From Bacteroidales bacterium UBA1195 (GTDB taxonomy: Bacteria > Bacteroidota > Bacteroidia > Bacteroidales > WCHB1-69): a stretch of 33,181 bases of DNA. Below the pieces are notes generated by a model. That model was given only the letters and a program-made list of their open reading frames with translations. It did no database searches and was not told the origin of the DNA. The stretch is from NCBI GenBank assembly GCA_002309855.1, contig DBYD01000006.1, positions 37,121 to 70,301 on the forward strand. The letters run 5' to 3'. A program made the position numbers and the translations under genes. This document shows, one piece after another, positions 19,962 to 28,677 of this stretch. Numbering within the stretch: the first letter of the stretch is position 1; every line of letters starts with the position of its first letter.

Positions 19962-22514
19962 ATGGAGAAATGGAATTTTTCGGAAGAGACCTATGCCATT
20001 GTACGTTATAGTTCCAATGAGGCGCAACGGTACGGCAACAGCTGCATCGGGGTGGAGCATGTTTTTCTCAGTATGATCGATCAGGAGCCACCCTCCCTCA
20101 ACCGTTTTTTCGCCACAATGGACATTGATCCGCAGCATTTGAAAACAGGGATTGAAATGCACATGAATGTCCGGTGCAAAAGCGATGGGGGCGGCGAAAC
20201 GGAAACGGCCGGAAGCCTGCCGATGTACAAGCAGACCGAACGTCTGCTGGATTTGTCCAACCTGTTCGCCAAAAAGTTCCACAGCACCGTCATCCAACCT
20301 GAGCACCTGCTGCTTGCCATGCTCTGGAAAGATGACCATCCGGTGCACGGCCTGCTAAAAAGCAACGGCATCACTTACAAGAAGGCGGAACAGTTCTTTT
20401 ATGCAAACGGACAGAATGAGGTCAGCGACAGTGCCACCGAATCGGATGAGGAGGATGAAGAGGCACCTGACATGCCCTTTTCATCCCACAGCACCCAGAA
20501 TCCCCAAAGCGGCCAATTCAAAAAAAGCGGCACTCCGGTACTGGACGCTTTCGGCCGCGATTTGAGCAAACTTGCCAATGAAAACCGGCTTGACCCGATT
20601 GTAGGACGTGAAAAGGAATTGGAGCGCATCGCCCAGATACTGAGCCGGCGGAAAAAGAACAACCCCATACTGATCGGAGAGCCGGGAGTGGGCAAATCGG
20701 CCATTGCCGAAGGGCTTGCCGTCCGCATCAAAGAAAAGAATGTGCCGCGCATCCTGTTTGGCAAAAGGATTGTCAGTCTGGACATCGCCGCCATGGTGGC
20801 AGGCACCAAGTACAGGGGACAGTTCGAGGAACGGATGAAATCGGTGCTGGCCGAACTGGAGAACAATCCGAACATCATCCTCTTCATTGACGAAATCCAC
20901 ACTATCGTAGGTGCCGGCAACAGTGCAGGCGCATTGGACGCCTCCAACATGTTCAAGCCGGCCTTGGCACGGGGCGAACTGCAGTGCATCGGCGCCACCA
21001 CCTTAGATGAATACCGCAAAAACATTGAAGCGGACGGCGCACTGGAACGGAGGTTCCAAAAGGTGCTTGTGGAACCGACCACTCCGGAAGAGACGGTGGA
21101 AATCCTGCAGAACATCAAGGACAAATATGAGGACCATCATCTGGTCACCTATACGGATGAGGCAGTCAGAGCCTGCGTTTACCTGACCCAGCGCTATGTC
21201 ACCGACCGGCATCTTCCGGACAAGGCCATCGATGCAATGGACGAAGCCGGAGCAAGAGTGCATATCCACAATGTCCATGTGCCGGAGGGAATCACCGAAA
21301 TGGAAAAACAGTTGGAAGAGATATCATACCAGAAAAAACAGGCCATCCTGCAGCAGTCATACGAGGAGGCGGCCCGCTACCGTGACCAGTACAAGCAGGT
21401 GGAGACCGACCTTCAGGAGCGGAAAAGGGCTTGGGAGGAGGAGAGCCGCCGACACAGGCAGATAGTGGACGAACAGGTGGTGGCCGACGTGGTGGCCATG
21501 ATGACCGGCGTACCGGCCAAGCGCATCTCAAAGGAGGAGAACGAGAAACTGGCCAGCATGGAAACGGACCTGAAATCAAAAATCATCGGACAGGACGAGG
21601 CGGTGCAGAAAATCTGCAAGGCCATCCGCCGCAACAAAGTGGGGCTGAAAGATCCGAACAAACCGATCGCCACCTTCATTTTCCTCGGACCGACCGGTGT
21701 GGGCAAGACTTATCTGGCAAAAGTGCTCTCCGACTACCTGTTCGACAGCCCTGAGGCTATGATCCGCATCGATATGAGCGAATATATGGAGAAATTCACC
21801 CTCTCACGCCTGGTTGGCGCACCTCCAGGCTATGTGGGCTACGAAGAGGGCGGGCAGCTGACCGAAAAGGTCAGGCGCAAGCCCTACTCCATCGTTCTGC
21901 TGGACGAGATTGAAAAGGCGCACACCGACATATACAACATCCTGCTGCAAGTATTTGACGACGGGCAGCTGACCGACGGACTGGGCCGTAAAATCGACTT
22001 CAAGAACACCATCCTCATCATGACCTCAAACGTGGGGAGCCGCCAACTGACCGAGTTCGGCACAGGAGTGGGGTTCAACACAGGCAGCCGGCAGGCTTCC
22101 AAGGCCGAAGAGAGCAGGAAGGTGGTGGAGAATGCCGTACGCAAGCAGTTTGCCCCAGAATTCCTGAACCGTATTGACGACATCATCGTATTCAACCCTC
22201 TGGAACGGGAATCAATCCACAAAATCATTGACATTGAACTAAAACATGCGCTACAGCGGCTGGAAGAGATGGAAATCCGGCTCTCGCTGACCGAGGAGAG
22301 CAAGAATTTCTTAGTCGACAACGGCTGGAACGCACAATACGGTGCCCGTCCTCTGAAACGCGCCATACAGCGATATGTGGAGGATCTGCTTTCGGACGAA
22401 ATCATCAGCGGCAACGTCAAAAGAGGCGATTATGTGGAACTGGTGGTCAATGAGGAGAAATCGGCACTCAGCCTACGACAGGCAGTGCCGGAAAGCGAGA
22501 CAACATGCGCATAG
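19962..22514 (+). CDS. clpC: ClpC-type AAA+ unfoldase (Clp protease ATP-binding subunit)
   Basis: An 850-residue HSP100 protein that, by family knowledge, forms an ATP-driven hexamer feeding unfolded proteins to ClpP in the cytoplasm. Seen: an N-domain with two Clp_N repeats (about 5-145); an acidic linker (about 156-168, ESDEEDEE); AAA-1 with Walker A GEPGVGKS (239-246) and Walker B ILFIDE (306-311); a short middle region with a UVR-like YEEAARYRDQ (from 467) rather than the long ClpB coiled coil; AAA-2 with Walker A GPTGVGKT (576-583) and Walker B IVLLDE (644-649); and a VGF loop (703-705) at the ClpP-docking position. Both ATPase sites look intact and the length is normal for ClpC. It is the first gene of a probable operon; its stop overlaps the start of the glycosyltransferase gene. 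No clpP or mcsB-like adaptor gene is present in the window. Confidence 0.95.
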   Translation: MEKWNFSEETYAIVRYSSNEAQRYGNSCIGVEHVFLSMIDQEPPSLNRFFATMDIDPQHLKTGIEMHMNVRCKSDGGGETETAGSLPMYKQTERLLDLSNLFAKKFHSTVIQPEHLLLAMLWKDDHPVHGLLKSNGITYKKAEQFFYANGQNEVSDSATESDEEDEEAPDMPFSSHSTQNPQSGQFKKSGTPVLDAFGRDLSKLANENRLDPIVGREKELERIAQILSRRKKNNPILIGEPGVGKSAIAEGLAVRIKEKNVPRILFGKRIVSLDIAAMVAGTKYRGQFEERMKSVLAELENNPNIILFIDEIHTIVGAGNSAGALDASNMFKPALARGELQCIGATTLDEYRKNIEADGALERRFQKVLVEPTTPEETVEILQNIKDKYEDHHLVTYTDEAVRACVYLTQRYVTDRHLPDKAIDAMDEAGARVHIHNVHVPEGITEMEKQLEEISYQKKQAILQQSYEEAARYRDQYKQVETDLQERKRAWEEESRRHRQIVDEQVVADVVAMMTGVPAKRISKEENEKLASMETDLKSKIIGQDEAVQKICKAIRRNKVGLKDPNKPIATFIFLGPTGVGKTYLAKVLSDYLFDSPEAMIRIDMSEYMEKFTLSRLVGAPPGYVGYEEGGQLTEKVRRKPYSIVLLDEIEKAHTDIYNILLQVFDDGQLTDGLGRKIDFKNTILIMTSNVGSRQLTEFGTGVGFNTGSRQASKAEESRKVVENAVRKQFAPEFLNRIDDIIVFNPLERESIHKIIDIELKHALQRLEEMEIRLSLTEESKNFLVDNGWNAQYGARPLKRAIQRYVEDLLSDEIISGNVKRGDYVELVVNEEKSALSLRQAVPESETTCA

Positions 22515-23647
22515 GCATCAACACGCGGCTTTTTGTAAAAGGGAAGATGGACGGCATCGCCTGGTACGCATACGAGGTGGTGCGGCGGATAGTGCGCGAC
22601 CACCCGGAACATGAGTTTGTCTTTTTTTGCGACCGTCCATGCGACAAGGAGTACCTGTTTGGGGAAAACGTGCGTCCCGTTGTCCTTCATCCGCAGGCAC
22701 GCCACCCGCTGCTCTGGTGGTGGTGGTTCGGCATCAGCCTGCGCAAAGCACTGAAAAAGGAACGGATTGATGTCTTTTTCTCACCGGACGGTTTTGTATG
22801 CCTGCACACGCATGTGCCTACCGTAAACATCATCCACGATATAAATTTCGAACATTTTCCGAAATTCCTCCGCTTTTCGCACCGGATATATTACCGGCAT
22901 TTTTTTCCGAAATATGCCCGCAAGGCGGACACACTGGCAACTGTTTCCGCCTTCTGCCGCGACGACATCGCCCGCACCTACCACGTTCCTGCCGGAAAAA
23001 TCAGAGTGATCGGCAATGCAGCGGCGGAGGATTTCTTCCCGCTATCCGCAGAGGAGGCCGCCGCTGTCCGGGAGCAATGGACGGGAGGCCGCCCCTATTT
23101 TATATTTGTCGGCACAATCAACGCACGGAAAAACATCCCCAACCAGCTGCTGGCCTACGAAGAGTTCCGCAAGCGCGGACATGATGCCATGCTGTTGTTT
23201 GCCGGATCAAAACGTCACTGGAGCCATGAGATGGAACACTGCCTGCGACGGATGCAATATGCCGGGGATGTGCTTTTTACAGGCTATATCCCTACAGAGA
23301 CCCTCAACCGCCTGCTTGCATCAGCGGAAGGATTGCTGTATGTATCTTCCTTTGAAGGGTTTGGAGTCCCCATATTGGAGGCATTCGCCACACACACACC
23401 AGTAATAACCGCCGACATCACCGCCATGCCTGAAGTGGCCGGTGACGCCGCAATTCTGGTACCGCCCGAAGATCCCAAGCGCATCACCGACGCCATGGAG
23501 ACAGTTTTCACCCAAAAGGAGACAGCTAAAGCTCTGATCCAAAAAGGCATTGAACGGCTGAACAGTTTCTCGTGGGAACAGAGTGCAGAATTGATTTGGG
23601 AAGCGCTTTGTCCCAAAACATCGGAAAAAAAGGCAAGGACACAATAA
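22505..23647 (+). CDS. GT4-family glycosyltransferase
   Basis: A 380-residue GT-B fold glycosyltransferase, predicted to move a sugar from an activated donor onto a cell-surface glycan or lipid-linked acceptor at the cytoplasmic side. Seen: N-terminal Rossmann-like start MRIGINTRLF; ATVSAFCRDDI near the domain junction; YFIFVGTINARKN opening the C-terminal domain; and the family E-x7-E signature EGFGVPILE (E284, E292). No signal peptide or membrane segment is seen. The ATG overlaps the clpC stop by 10 nt (ATGCGCATAG), suggesting translational coupling. Donor and acceptor cannot be told from sequence. In T9SS organisms some glycosyltransferases serve O-glycosylation or A-LPS synthesis, and the next gene encodes a T9SS cargo, but a link is inference. 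Confidence 0.88.
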   Translation: MRIGINTRLFVKGKMDGIAWYAYEVVRRIVRDHPEHEFVFFCDRPCDKEYLFGENVRPVVLHPQARHPLLWWWWFGISLRKALKKERIDVFFSPDGFVCLHTHVPTVNIIHDINFEHFPKFLRFSHRIYYRHFFPKYARKADTLATVSAFCRDDIARTYHVPAGKIRVIGNAAAEDFFPLSAEEAAAVREQWTGGRPYFIFVGTINARKNIPNQLLAYEEFRKRGHDAMLLFAGSKRHWSHEMEHCLRRMQYAGDVLFTGYIPTETLNRLLASAEGLLYVSSFEGFGVPILEAFATHTPVITADITAMPEVAGDAAILVPPEDPKRITDAMETVFTQKETAKALIQKGIERLNSFSWEQSAELIWEALCPKTSEKKARTQ

Positions 23648-23691
23648 AAGACATACATTCCCGTTATCAGGTTTTAGTGGAAAGAGATACC

Positions 23692-25686
23692 ATGAACAGA
23701 TACCGCATCATCCTGGCCCTTCTTCTGACGGCCATCACAAGCGTACCGCAAGCGCAGGAGCGACTGACCCGGCTGCGGCACAACCCCCAATTGCAGCAAA
23801 CCGGACCGGAACACCGGCAAAAAAGCGGTAGCGGAACCTCACAACCGCTCATCCTGCCCTTTACGGACGATTTTTCACGGCCTGACATTTATCCGGACAG
23901 TGCCTTCTGGTGCGACCGCACCGTCTACATCAACCGGAGTTTCGGTGTGCGTCCGCCATCCGTCGGCATCGCCACCTTAGATGCGCTGGATGCCACAGGG
24001 CGCGTTTATCCGCACGCAAAAAAAACACCATTCCCTGCTGACACACTGACATCCCGACCCATCAGGACCGATTCGCTCTTTTCACCGATTGCACGTCCAA
24101 TAACCGCCGCAGATTCGCTTTATTTCAGCTTCTTCTACCAGCCTGGCGGCGGGCTCCCCAACCATCCGTGGGAAGGCTTGGGCGATGCGCCGGAAGGCAC
24201 AGACTCGCTGATTTTGGAATTTTGCTACCAGCCCGGCGATTCGGTGCTGGCTCCAGATTCCGTCACACTGCTGCCAAGAGTGGAATGGATTCCCGTCTGG
24301 TCAGGTGGCGGCATGCCGCTGAAGGAATTTGCCAGCACATTTCATCTGGACACAACAGTCATGTTCCGTCAAGTGATGATTCCTATCACCGACAGCCGTT
24401 TCTTCAACCATGCGTTCCAGTTCCGGTTCCGCAATCTTGTGTCCCTGGAATATACGGATGAGAATCCCACATGGGCGGACAATGTGGATTTCTGGAACAT
24501 CGACTACGTCCGACTGGACCGCGGACGCAGTCATAACGACACCTTCATTGATGACATCACCATTGCCGGGCAGCCGGGCAGCCTGCTGCAACGCTACACC
24601 TCAATGCCATGGAGCCACTTCCAGACCTCCGAACTTAAGAGTTCGTTTGCACTTCCGTTGCTCAACCTTTCCAATAGCACAAAAAACGCCATGTACAGGT
24701 ACAGCATCACCAATCCCGAGGGGCAGACGGTCGGCCAGTACGACGGAGGTTCCTACAACATCGGCTATTTCCGGAGAAACGGATATCAGTCATATGCGCC
24801 CCACGCCCGTCCCGGGCTTGGCAGCATCCATTTGGCTTCAAATGCCGACACGGTGGATTTCCGGATCACACACATCCATCAGGAGGCAGGGAGCGGCGAC
24901 CGGAACCCTTATAACGACACTGTGGTTTACATCCAGCGGTTCCGCAACTACTTCGCATACGATGACGGAACTCCTGAGGCGGGATACACTGTGGTGGACA
25001 TAAACACATACAATACCGCCATGGCACTGCAGTTCAAACCAAACCACCCCGACACACTGCGGGCCGTATCCATGTACATAAACCAGGTGCTGGATGATGC
25101 CAACAGCTTTGACTTCACACTCTGCGTATGGAACGACAGGAACAACATGCCGGGCGAGCTGCTGTACAGCCGTCCCGTCTCCCAGCAGAGCGGTACGGAC
25201 ATTTATGACTTCCAGCTGTTTTATCTGGAGGAGGCGGTTGCGGTCAACGGAACATTCTATATCGGATACAAGCTTTCCGGCAAGGATTTCCTTAACGTCG
25301 GATTTGACCAGAACAACGACCACAGCGCGGAAGTGCGCTATTTCAGCAGCAACAAATGGCAGACAAGCTTCCTCAGCGGCACCCCGATGATCCGCCCGTT
25401 CATTGGAGATGCCTGGGATCCACAACCCGCCGTCACGCACAAAACCGCCGAGAATGAGAAACTGCTCCTCCACCCAAATCCGGCACACTCCACACTGCAC
25501 ATACAGGCACCAGCCTACATGACCGCAGAAAACTCGACGATGGAGGTGATTTCACTTACCGGACAACTGATATACTGCGGCGCTTTCATCGGGACACTCT
25601 CAACGGAACAATTGCCGGCCGGCATGTACCTGCTCCGAATCACAGGAGACCGGCACACGATACAGGGCAAATTCATCGTCCGATAA
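23692..25686 (+). CDS. T9SS type A cargo protein, function unknown
   Basis: A 664-residue predicted exported protein. The ATG at 23692 is chosen because it begins a clean signal peptide (MNRYRIILALLLTA..., likely cleaved after PQAQ at about residue 22); an in-frame ATG at 23572 would overlap the glycosyltransferase gene and bury that peptide. The mature part starts with a segment bearing PFTDDFSRPDIYPDSAFW and a jelly-roll-like region (NVDFWNIDYVRLD, DDITI), followed by a beta-rich domain with FAYDDGTPEAGY and NMPGELLY. Residues about 590-664 form a T9SS type A sorting domain (LLLHPNPAHSTLHI, QLPAGMYLLRI, KFIVR). No catalytic motif is recognised. It follows the GT4 gene by 44 nt without an obvious promoter and ends just before a strong terminator, so it is probably the last gene of the clpC operon. 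Confidence 0.85.
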   Translation: MNRYRIILALLLTAITSVPQAQERLTRLRHNPQLQQTGPEHRQKSGSGTSQPLILPFTDDFSRPDIYPDSAFWCDRTVYINRSFGVRPPSVGIATLDALDATGRVYPHAKKTPFPADTLTSRPIRTDSLFSPIARPITAADSLYFSFFYQPGGGLPNHPWEGLGDAPEGTDSLILEFCYQPGDSVLAPDSVTLLPRVEWIPVWSGGGMPLKEFASTFHLDTTVMFRQVMIPITDSRFFNHAFQFRFRNLVSLEYTDENPTWADNVDFWNIDYVRLDRGRSHNDTFIDDITIAGQPGSLLQRYTSMPWSHFQTSELKSSFALPLLNLSNSTKNAMYRYSITNPEGQTVGQYDGGSYNIGYFRRNGYQSYAPHARPGLGSIHLASNADTVDFRITHIHQEAGSGDRNPYNDTVVYIQRFRNYFAYDDGTPEAGYTVVDINTYNTAMALQFKPNHPDTLRAVSMYINQVLDDANSFDFTLCVWNDRNNMPGELLYSRPVSQQSGTDIYDFQLFYLEEAVAVNGTFYIGYKLSGKDFLNVGFDQNNDHSAEVRYFSSNKWQTSFLSGTPMIRPFIGDAWDPQPAVTHKTAENEKLLLHPNPAHSTLHIQAPAYMTAENSTMEVISLTGQLIYCGAFIGTLSTEQLPAGMYLLRITGDRHTIQGKFIVR

Positions 25687-25690
25687 AAGA

Positions 25691-25725
25691 AAGGAGGGTG
25701 CCGTTTGGGACACCCTCCTTTTTTT
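25691..25725. terminator. Probable bidirectional intrinsic terminator
   Basis: AAGGAGGGTG pairs perfectly with CACCCTCCTT across a 10-nt loop, followed on the plus strand by five more Ts after the stem. On the minus strand the same stem is followed by TCTTTTA. It lies between the convergent ends of the T9SS cargo gene (25686) and the small lipoprotein gene (25742), so it can serve both. Confidence 0.88.
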
Positions 25726-25741
25726 CAGACGGACCGGAAGA

Positions 25742-26410
25742 CTATTCCTCCTCCATCTCGTCCAGTTTGTCAAAGCGGATCTGCTCGTAGAAATCGTTGT
25801 AACCCTGCTTGACAAGCTTTAAGGTGAAACCCTTCAAAGCATACATCCCATCGGAATTCTTCTCGTAGGTGATGTTCTGGAATTTCACAGTATGACCTTC
25901 ACCACCGACAAAAAGATACTTGGGGCCGGTATAGTTCGGGATGGAACCTTTTTCGTCCTTGAAGGTGACCGTAAGTTTGTCAATACCTTCAAAAATCTTG
26001 TTCTCACCAACAACAGTGGGAATGTCAATCTGGTTATATTCCGCACCAGGTGTCAGATCCATTTTCCATCCGTTACCATTGGTCAGCTCATTGGTGCCGG
26101 CACTGTCAGTAACATGGATGCGGTAGTTGCCGGCCAACCTTTTGGCGGAGACCTTAACGGTCTTGTCCACACTGGCGCTGCCTGCCTTGAAGGTGGCTGT
26201 CTGTTCTCCGACCTTGTCGAAATCGACACCGCTCACCGTCACGGATGAGTTGTCAGAGGCTTTGGCGTACTTGGCCAAATCGGCGTTGCTGCTGCCCAGA
26301 TCGACCATGATGTTGTCCGAAGTGAAGCTGATGGTAACTTCCTCTTCCTTGTTGCAACTGCTGAAAAGCACCATGGCCGCAGCCGCTAACATTAAAGAAA
26401 CTCTTTTCAT
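25742..26410 (-). CDS. Small predicted surface lipoprotein, function unknown
   Basis: A 222-residue lipoprotein. The signal peptide MKRVSLMLAAAAMVLFSSC ends in a lipobox, with the lipidated Cys at 19. The Cys is followed by NKEEE, resembling the acidic Lys/Glu lipoprotein export signal described for surface lipoproteins of Bacteroidota. The first mature part (about 25-95) looks like a single Ig-like beta domain ending in VDKTVKVSAKR. The second (about 96-215) is beta-rich, with LAGNYRIHVTDSAGT and YTGPKYLFVGGEGHTVKFQ, and the protein ends in an acidic EMEEE tail. I do not recognise a named family. It follows the DUF4270 gene by 35 nt on the same strand and is probably the last gene of that unit. 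Confidence 0.8.
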   Translation of the reverse strand: MKRVSLMLAAAAMVLFSSCNKEEEVTISFTSDNIMVDLGSSNADLAKYAKASDNSSVTVSGVDFDKVGEQTATFKAGSASVDKTVKVSAKRLAGNYRIHVTDSAGTNELTNGNGWKMDLTPGAEYNQIDIPTVVGENKIFEGIDKLTVTFKDEKGSIPNYTGPKYLFVGGEGHTVKFQNITYEKNSDGMYALKGFTLKLVKQGYNDFYEQIRFDKLDEMEEE

Positions 26411-26445
26411 TTTACTGTGTATTTAAATTAGTAATTTGTGAATTG

Positions 26446-27783
26446 TCATTGTTGAAGCAAATCTGCAAGGGAATAGGTGATTATCAATCGCATACGACGA
26501 GAACGGTTCGGATGCGCCGGACCCAACAGCCGAACCCGTGTGGCCTGTACGGCCGCTCCGTTGGCAATCAGGTATAACGGGTAAGACTCATCAATTTTGC
26601 CCATCAGCAGATACTGTATATATTCCGTCAGCAAAAAACGATATGTGGAATCCTCCACCTGAAACTTTCCACCGAAATAATCGCTCCCCAAATTCAGGTA
26701 ATCCGGCATAAAATAGGTTTTTGTGGAGGCGGAATCCTGCTTGTAATACATACTTAGGGAAGAGGGATTGAACCATGGGTTATAACCGCCCGCCACGCTG
26801 TAATCGGGTGCCATAACAAACTCCGCCTTGTGCACCACCACCCTCTTTTCCGCATAACGGCTTTTCAACCCCGGAAAGCGCAACTGCACCTTGACACCAC
26901 CGGAAGCCTGCACATAAAGCAGCTGCGATGCACCGTCGTATTTCCTTTCTGTCACCTGCCTTTTCAACTCAGCCTCAGCCTCAGCATAACCCTGATGGTC
27001 GATGCGGGCGAAATAGACTGAGGAATCGTTGGAGACCAGCTGGAATGTCAGGCTGTCATGCTCCTGATTATGGTAATGCAGCGTGACCGCCGTCAAGCTG
27101 TTTAGCACATCCAAATAGACCAGACATCCTTTGGACTCCTTACCTTCCGCCTTCAGCATCAGCCCTTTGAAATATGGAAGAAAATGGGCGTTGTCGGCCA
27201 ATTCCGGCGCACCGGACTTTTGCAGCATCTTTTTTATGAAATAATCCCTGTCCAACACAATGCGCAACTGTGGGGACTGCTCCTCGCCTGTCACAACAAC
27301 CTTTTTCAGCGGATGAACCTCAACCTGGCCAACCTTAGCCAACGGAACGGGCTGCACCGCAAGATCGCGCACGGAATAATAGCTGGAATCCTTATGCATC
27401 GGCTCATCCAATTCATATACGCCTATTTGCAGTCTGTAGGATGTGTCCCCAAAGAAACCGGCATACGGGATGGAAAGAACAACTGAATCCAGTTCCGCAC
27501 CTGCACCGAAATCAACCGCATTTGCTGACAACCGGAACTGCATATACAGATGTGAACGGACAGTGCCGAACACCGGATCGTCAACCCAACCGAACACTTC
27601 AGCACTCATCTTGCTGGTACGGATGGAATCCTCAGCAATTGAAAAGGCCTGAATGGCATCAATGGTGTCCGTCCGGATGACATCCGACGGCCGTAGTGTA
27701 CCGCCCACCCGGTTGTCCTCCTCCTTGCACGCCGTGGCAAGCACGGCCAAAAGAATCCATCCAAAGAAAAATATTTTTTTCAA
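26446..27783 (-). CDS. DUF4270-type surface lipoprotein, apparent TTG start
   Basis: A 445-residue lipoprotein of the DUF4270 type, known mainly from Bacteroidota and of uncertain function. The signal peptide reads (L)KKIFFFGWILLAVLATAC with the lipidated Cys at about 19; the following KEED fits the acidic surface-export signal. The mature part has typical strings: GTLRPSD, IRTSKMSAEVFGWVDDPVFG, ELDSVVLSIPY. The start is unusual: no ATG lies at the signal peptide, only TTG codons at 27783 and 27789. The nearest in-frame ATG (27882) lies inside the upstream gene and would put about 33 extra residues before the signal peptide. The TTG lies about 10 nt after the stop of the starch-synthase-like gene, so it is probably read by coupling. 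Pairing with that gene is, to my knowledge, common in Bacteroidales. Confidence 0.8.
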   Translation of the reverse strand: MKKIFFFGWILLAVLATACKEEDNRVGGTLRPSDVIRTDTIDAIQAFSIAEDSIRTSKMSAEVFGWVDDPVFGTVRSHLYMQFRLSANAVDFGAGAELDSVVLSIPYAGFFGDTSYRLQIGVYELDEPMHKDSSYYSVRDLAVQPVPLAKVGQVEVHPLKKVVVTGEEQSPQLRIVLDRDYFIKKMLQKSGAPELADNAHFLPYFKGLMLKAEGKESKGCLVYLDVLNSLTAVTLHYHNQEHDSLTFQLVSNDSSVYFARIDHQGYAEAEAELKRQVTERKYDGASQLLYVQASGGVKVQLRFPGLKSRYAEKRVVVHKAEFVMAPDYSVAGGYNPWFNPSSLSMYYKQDSASTKTYFMPDYLNLGSDYFGGKFQVEDSTYRFLLTEYIQYLLMGKIDESYPLYLIANGAAVQATRVRLLGPAHPNRSRRMRLIITYSLADLLQQ

Positions 27784-27793
27784 AACCAATTTT

Positions 27794-28603
27794 TTATGAT
27801 TCCAGTATCCGTTCGTACAAGGCAATGTAGTCCGGCACAAAATCCTCTTGGGGATGCACCATGTGCAGTTTGCCCGATTCAAAAATATAATCCTTCAATT
27901 CCGGAAGCACCTCCTCATGCGCAATCACCGCCGCATCTGAATAATCAATTGCCAATTTGGTGGTTGACACGTAATTGGAACCTTTGTACAACGAGGCATA
28001 CTTGACCGGCACATTGGTGGATTTAAGTTTGGTGGCAAAAGAACGGTTCAAATCCTTTTGAAAAGCGTCGTTATAGACAGAATAGACCACCTTGGAGAAG
28101 GCAAACAGAGGATTGTCCATATAGACCTTTTTCACATACAATGGGATCAGACAGGATATCCATCCGTTGCAATGGATGATGTCCGGACTCCAGCCCAGAT
28201 TTTTCACCGTCTCCAGCACCCCCTTGGCAAAGAAAATGATGCGTTCGTCATTATCCGCATGGAACTTGCCGGTCTTCGGATCAAAAAGTATGCTTTTTCT
28301 ATAAAAATAATCCTCATTGTCAATAAAGTAAGTCTGCATCCGTACCGAAGGGATGGATGCCACCTTGATAATTAACGGATGGTCATTATCCTTTATGATA
28401 ATGTTCTGTCCCGAAAGACGGATCACCTCATGCAACTGGTTGCGCCGTTCGCTCACAAGACCGTATCGGGGCATGAATGTGCGGATGTCTATGCCGTTTT
28501 CTTGAACCGACTGCGGCAAAAAACGGCCGATTGTGGAAAGATATGTATCTTCCACATAGGGCGTAATCTCTTGATTTACATAAAGTATCTTATACGCTGG
28601 CAT
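27794..28603 (-). CDS. Starch/glycogen-synthase N-domain-like protein (GT5-related)
   Basis: A 269-residue cytoplasmic protein resembling only the N-terminal half of GT5 glycogen/starch synthases. Seen: a Rossmann-like opening KILYVNQEITPYV; GRFLPQSVQENGIDIRTFMPRYG, as in the family; and SPDIIHCNGWISCLIPLY, matching the family segment that normally contains the DWH-type strand. The ADP-glucose-binding KxGG motif near the N-terminus of true synthases is absent (EDTYLSTIGRF at that place), and the whole C-terminal GT-B domain is missing although flanking frames show no remnant of it. It is therefore unlikely to be a normal glycogen synthase. Databases usually name such proteins glycogen/starch synthase. 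A -7 box TATCTTTG lies 30 nt upstream and the DUF4270 gene follows almost immediately. Confidence 0.82.
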   Translation of the reverse strand: MPAYKILYVNQEITPYVEDTYLSTIGRFLPQSVQENGIDIRTFMPRYGLVSERRNQLHEVIRLSGQNIIIKDNDHPLIIKVASIPSVRMQTYFIDNEDYFYRKSILFDPKTGKFHADNDERIIFFAKGVLETVKNLGWSPDIIHCNGWISCLIPLYVKKVYMDNPLFAFSKVVYSVYNDAFQKDLNRSFATKLKSTNVPVKYASLYKGSNYVSTTKLAIDYSDAAVIAHEEVLPELKDYIFESGKLHMVHPQEDFVPDYIALYERILES

Positions 28604-28632
28604 CGTTGGTTCGATTGCAGTTTTATCGTATG

Positions 28633-28640
28633 CAAAGATA
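28633..28640 (-). promoter_or_regulatory. Candidate -7 element before the starch-synthase-like gene
   Basis: TATCTTTG then C on the minus strand, 30 nt before the ATG at 28603. The same TATCTTTGCAT string precedes the GH106-type gene (31554-31561), suggesting that both units use the same housekeeping sigma factor type. Confidence 0.5.
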
Positions 28641-28641
28641 C

Positions 28642-28662
28642 AAAAAAAACAAATGTCATTTG
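28642..28662 (-). terminator. Weak candidate terminator of the GH106-type gene
   Basis: On the minus strand CAAATGACATTTG forms a small A/T-rich hairpin directly followed by eight Ts. It sits 16 nt after the glycosidase stop codon and immediately before the next gene's -7 box. The stem is short and weak, so termination may be partial. Confidence 0.35.
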
Positions 28663-28677
28663 CTGTTCCGCTTGATT

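Noticed and set aside
23572..23691. Earlier start of the T9SS cargo protein inside the glycosyltransferase gene
   Set aside because: The extra 40 residues are out-of-frame glycosyltransferase sequence and would bury the signal peptide at 23692.
27790..27882. Upstream ATG start for the DUF4270 gene
   Set aside because: The sequence is out-of-frame translation of the preceding gene and would hide a good lipoprotein signal peptide.
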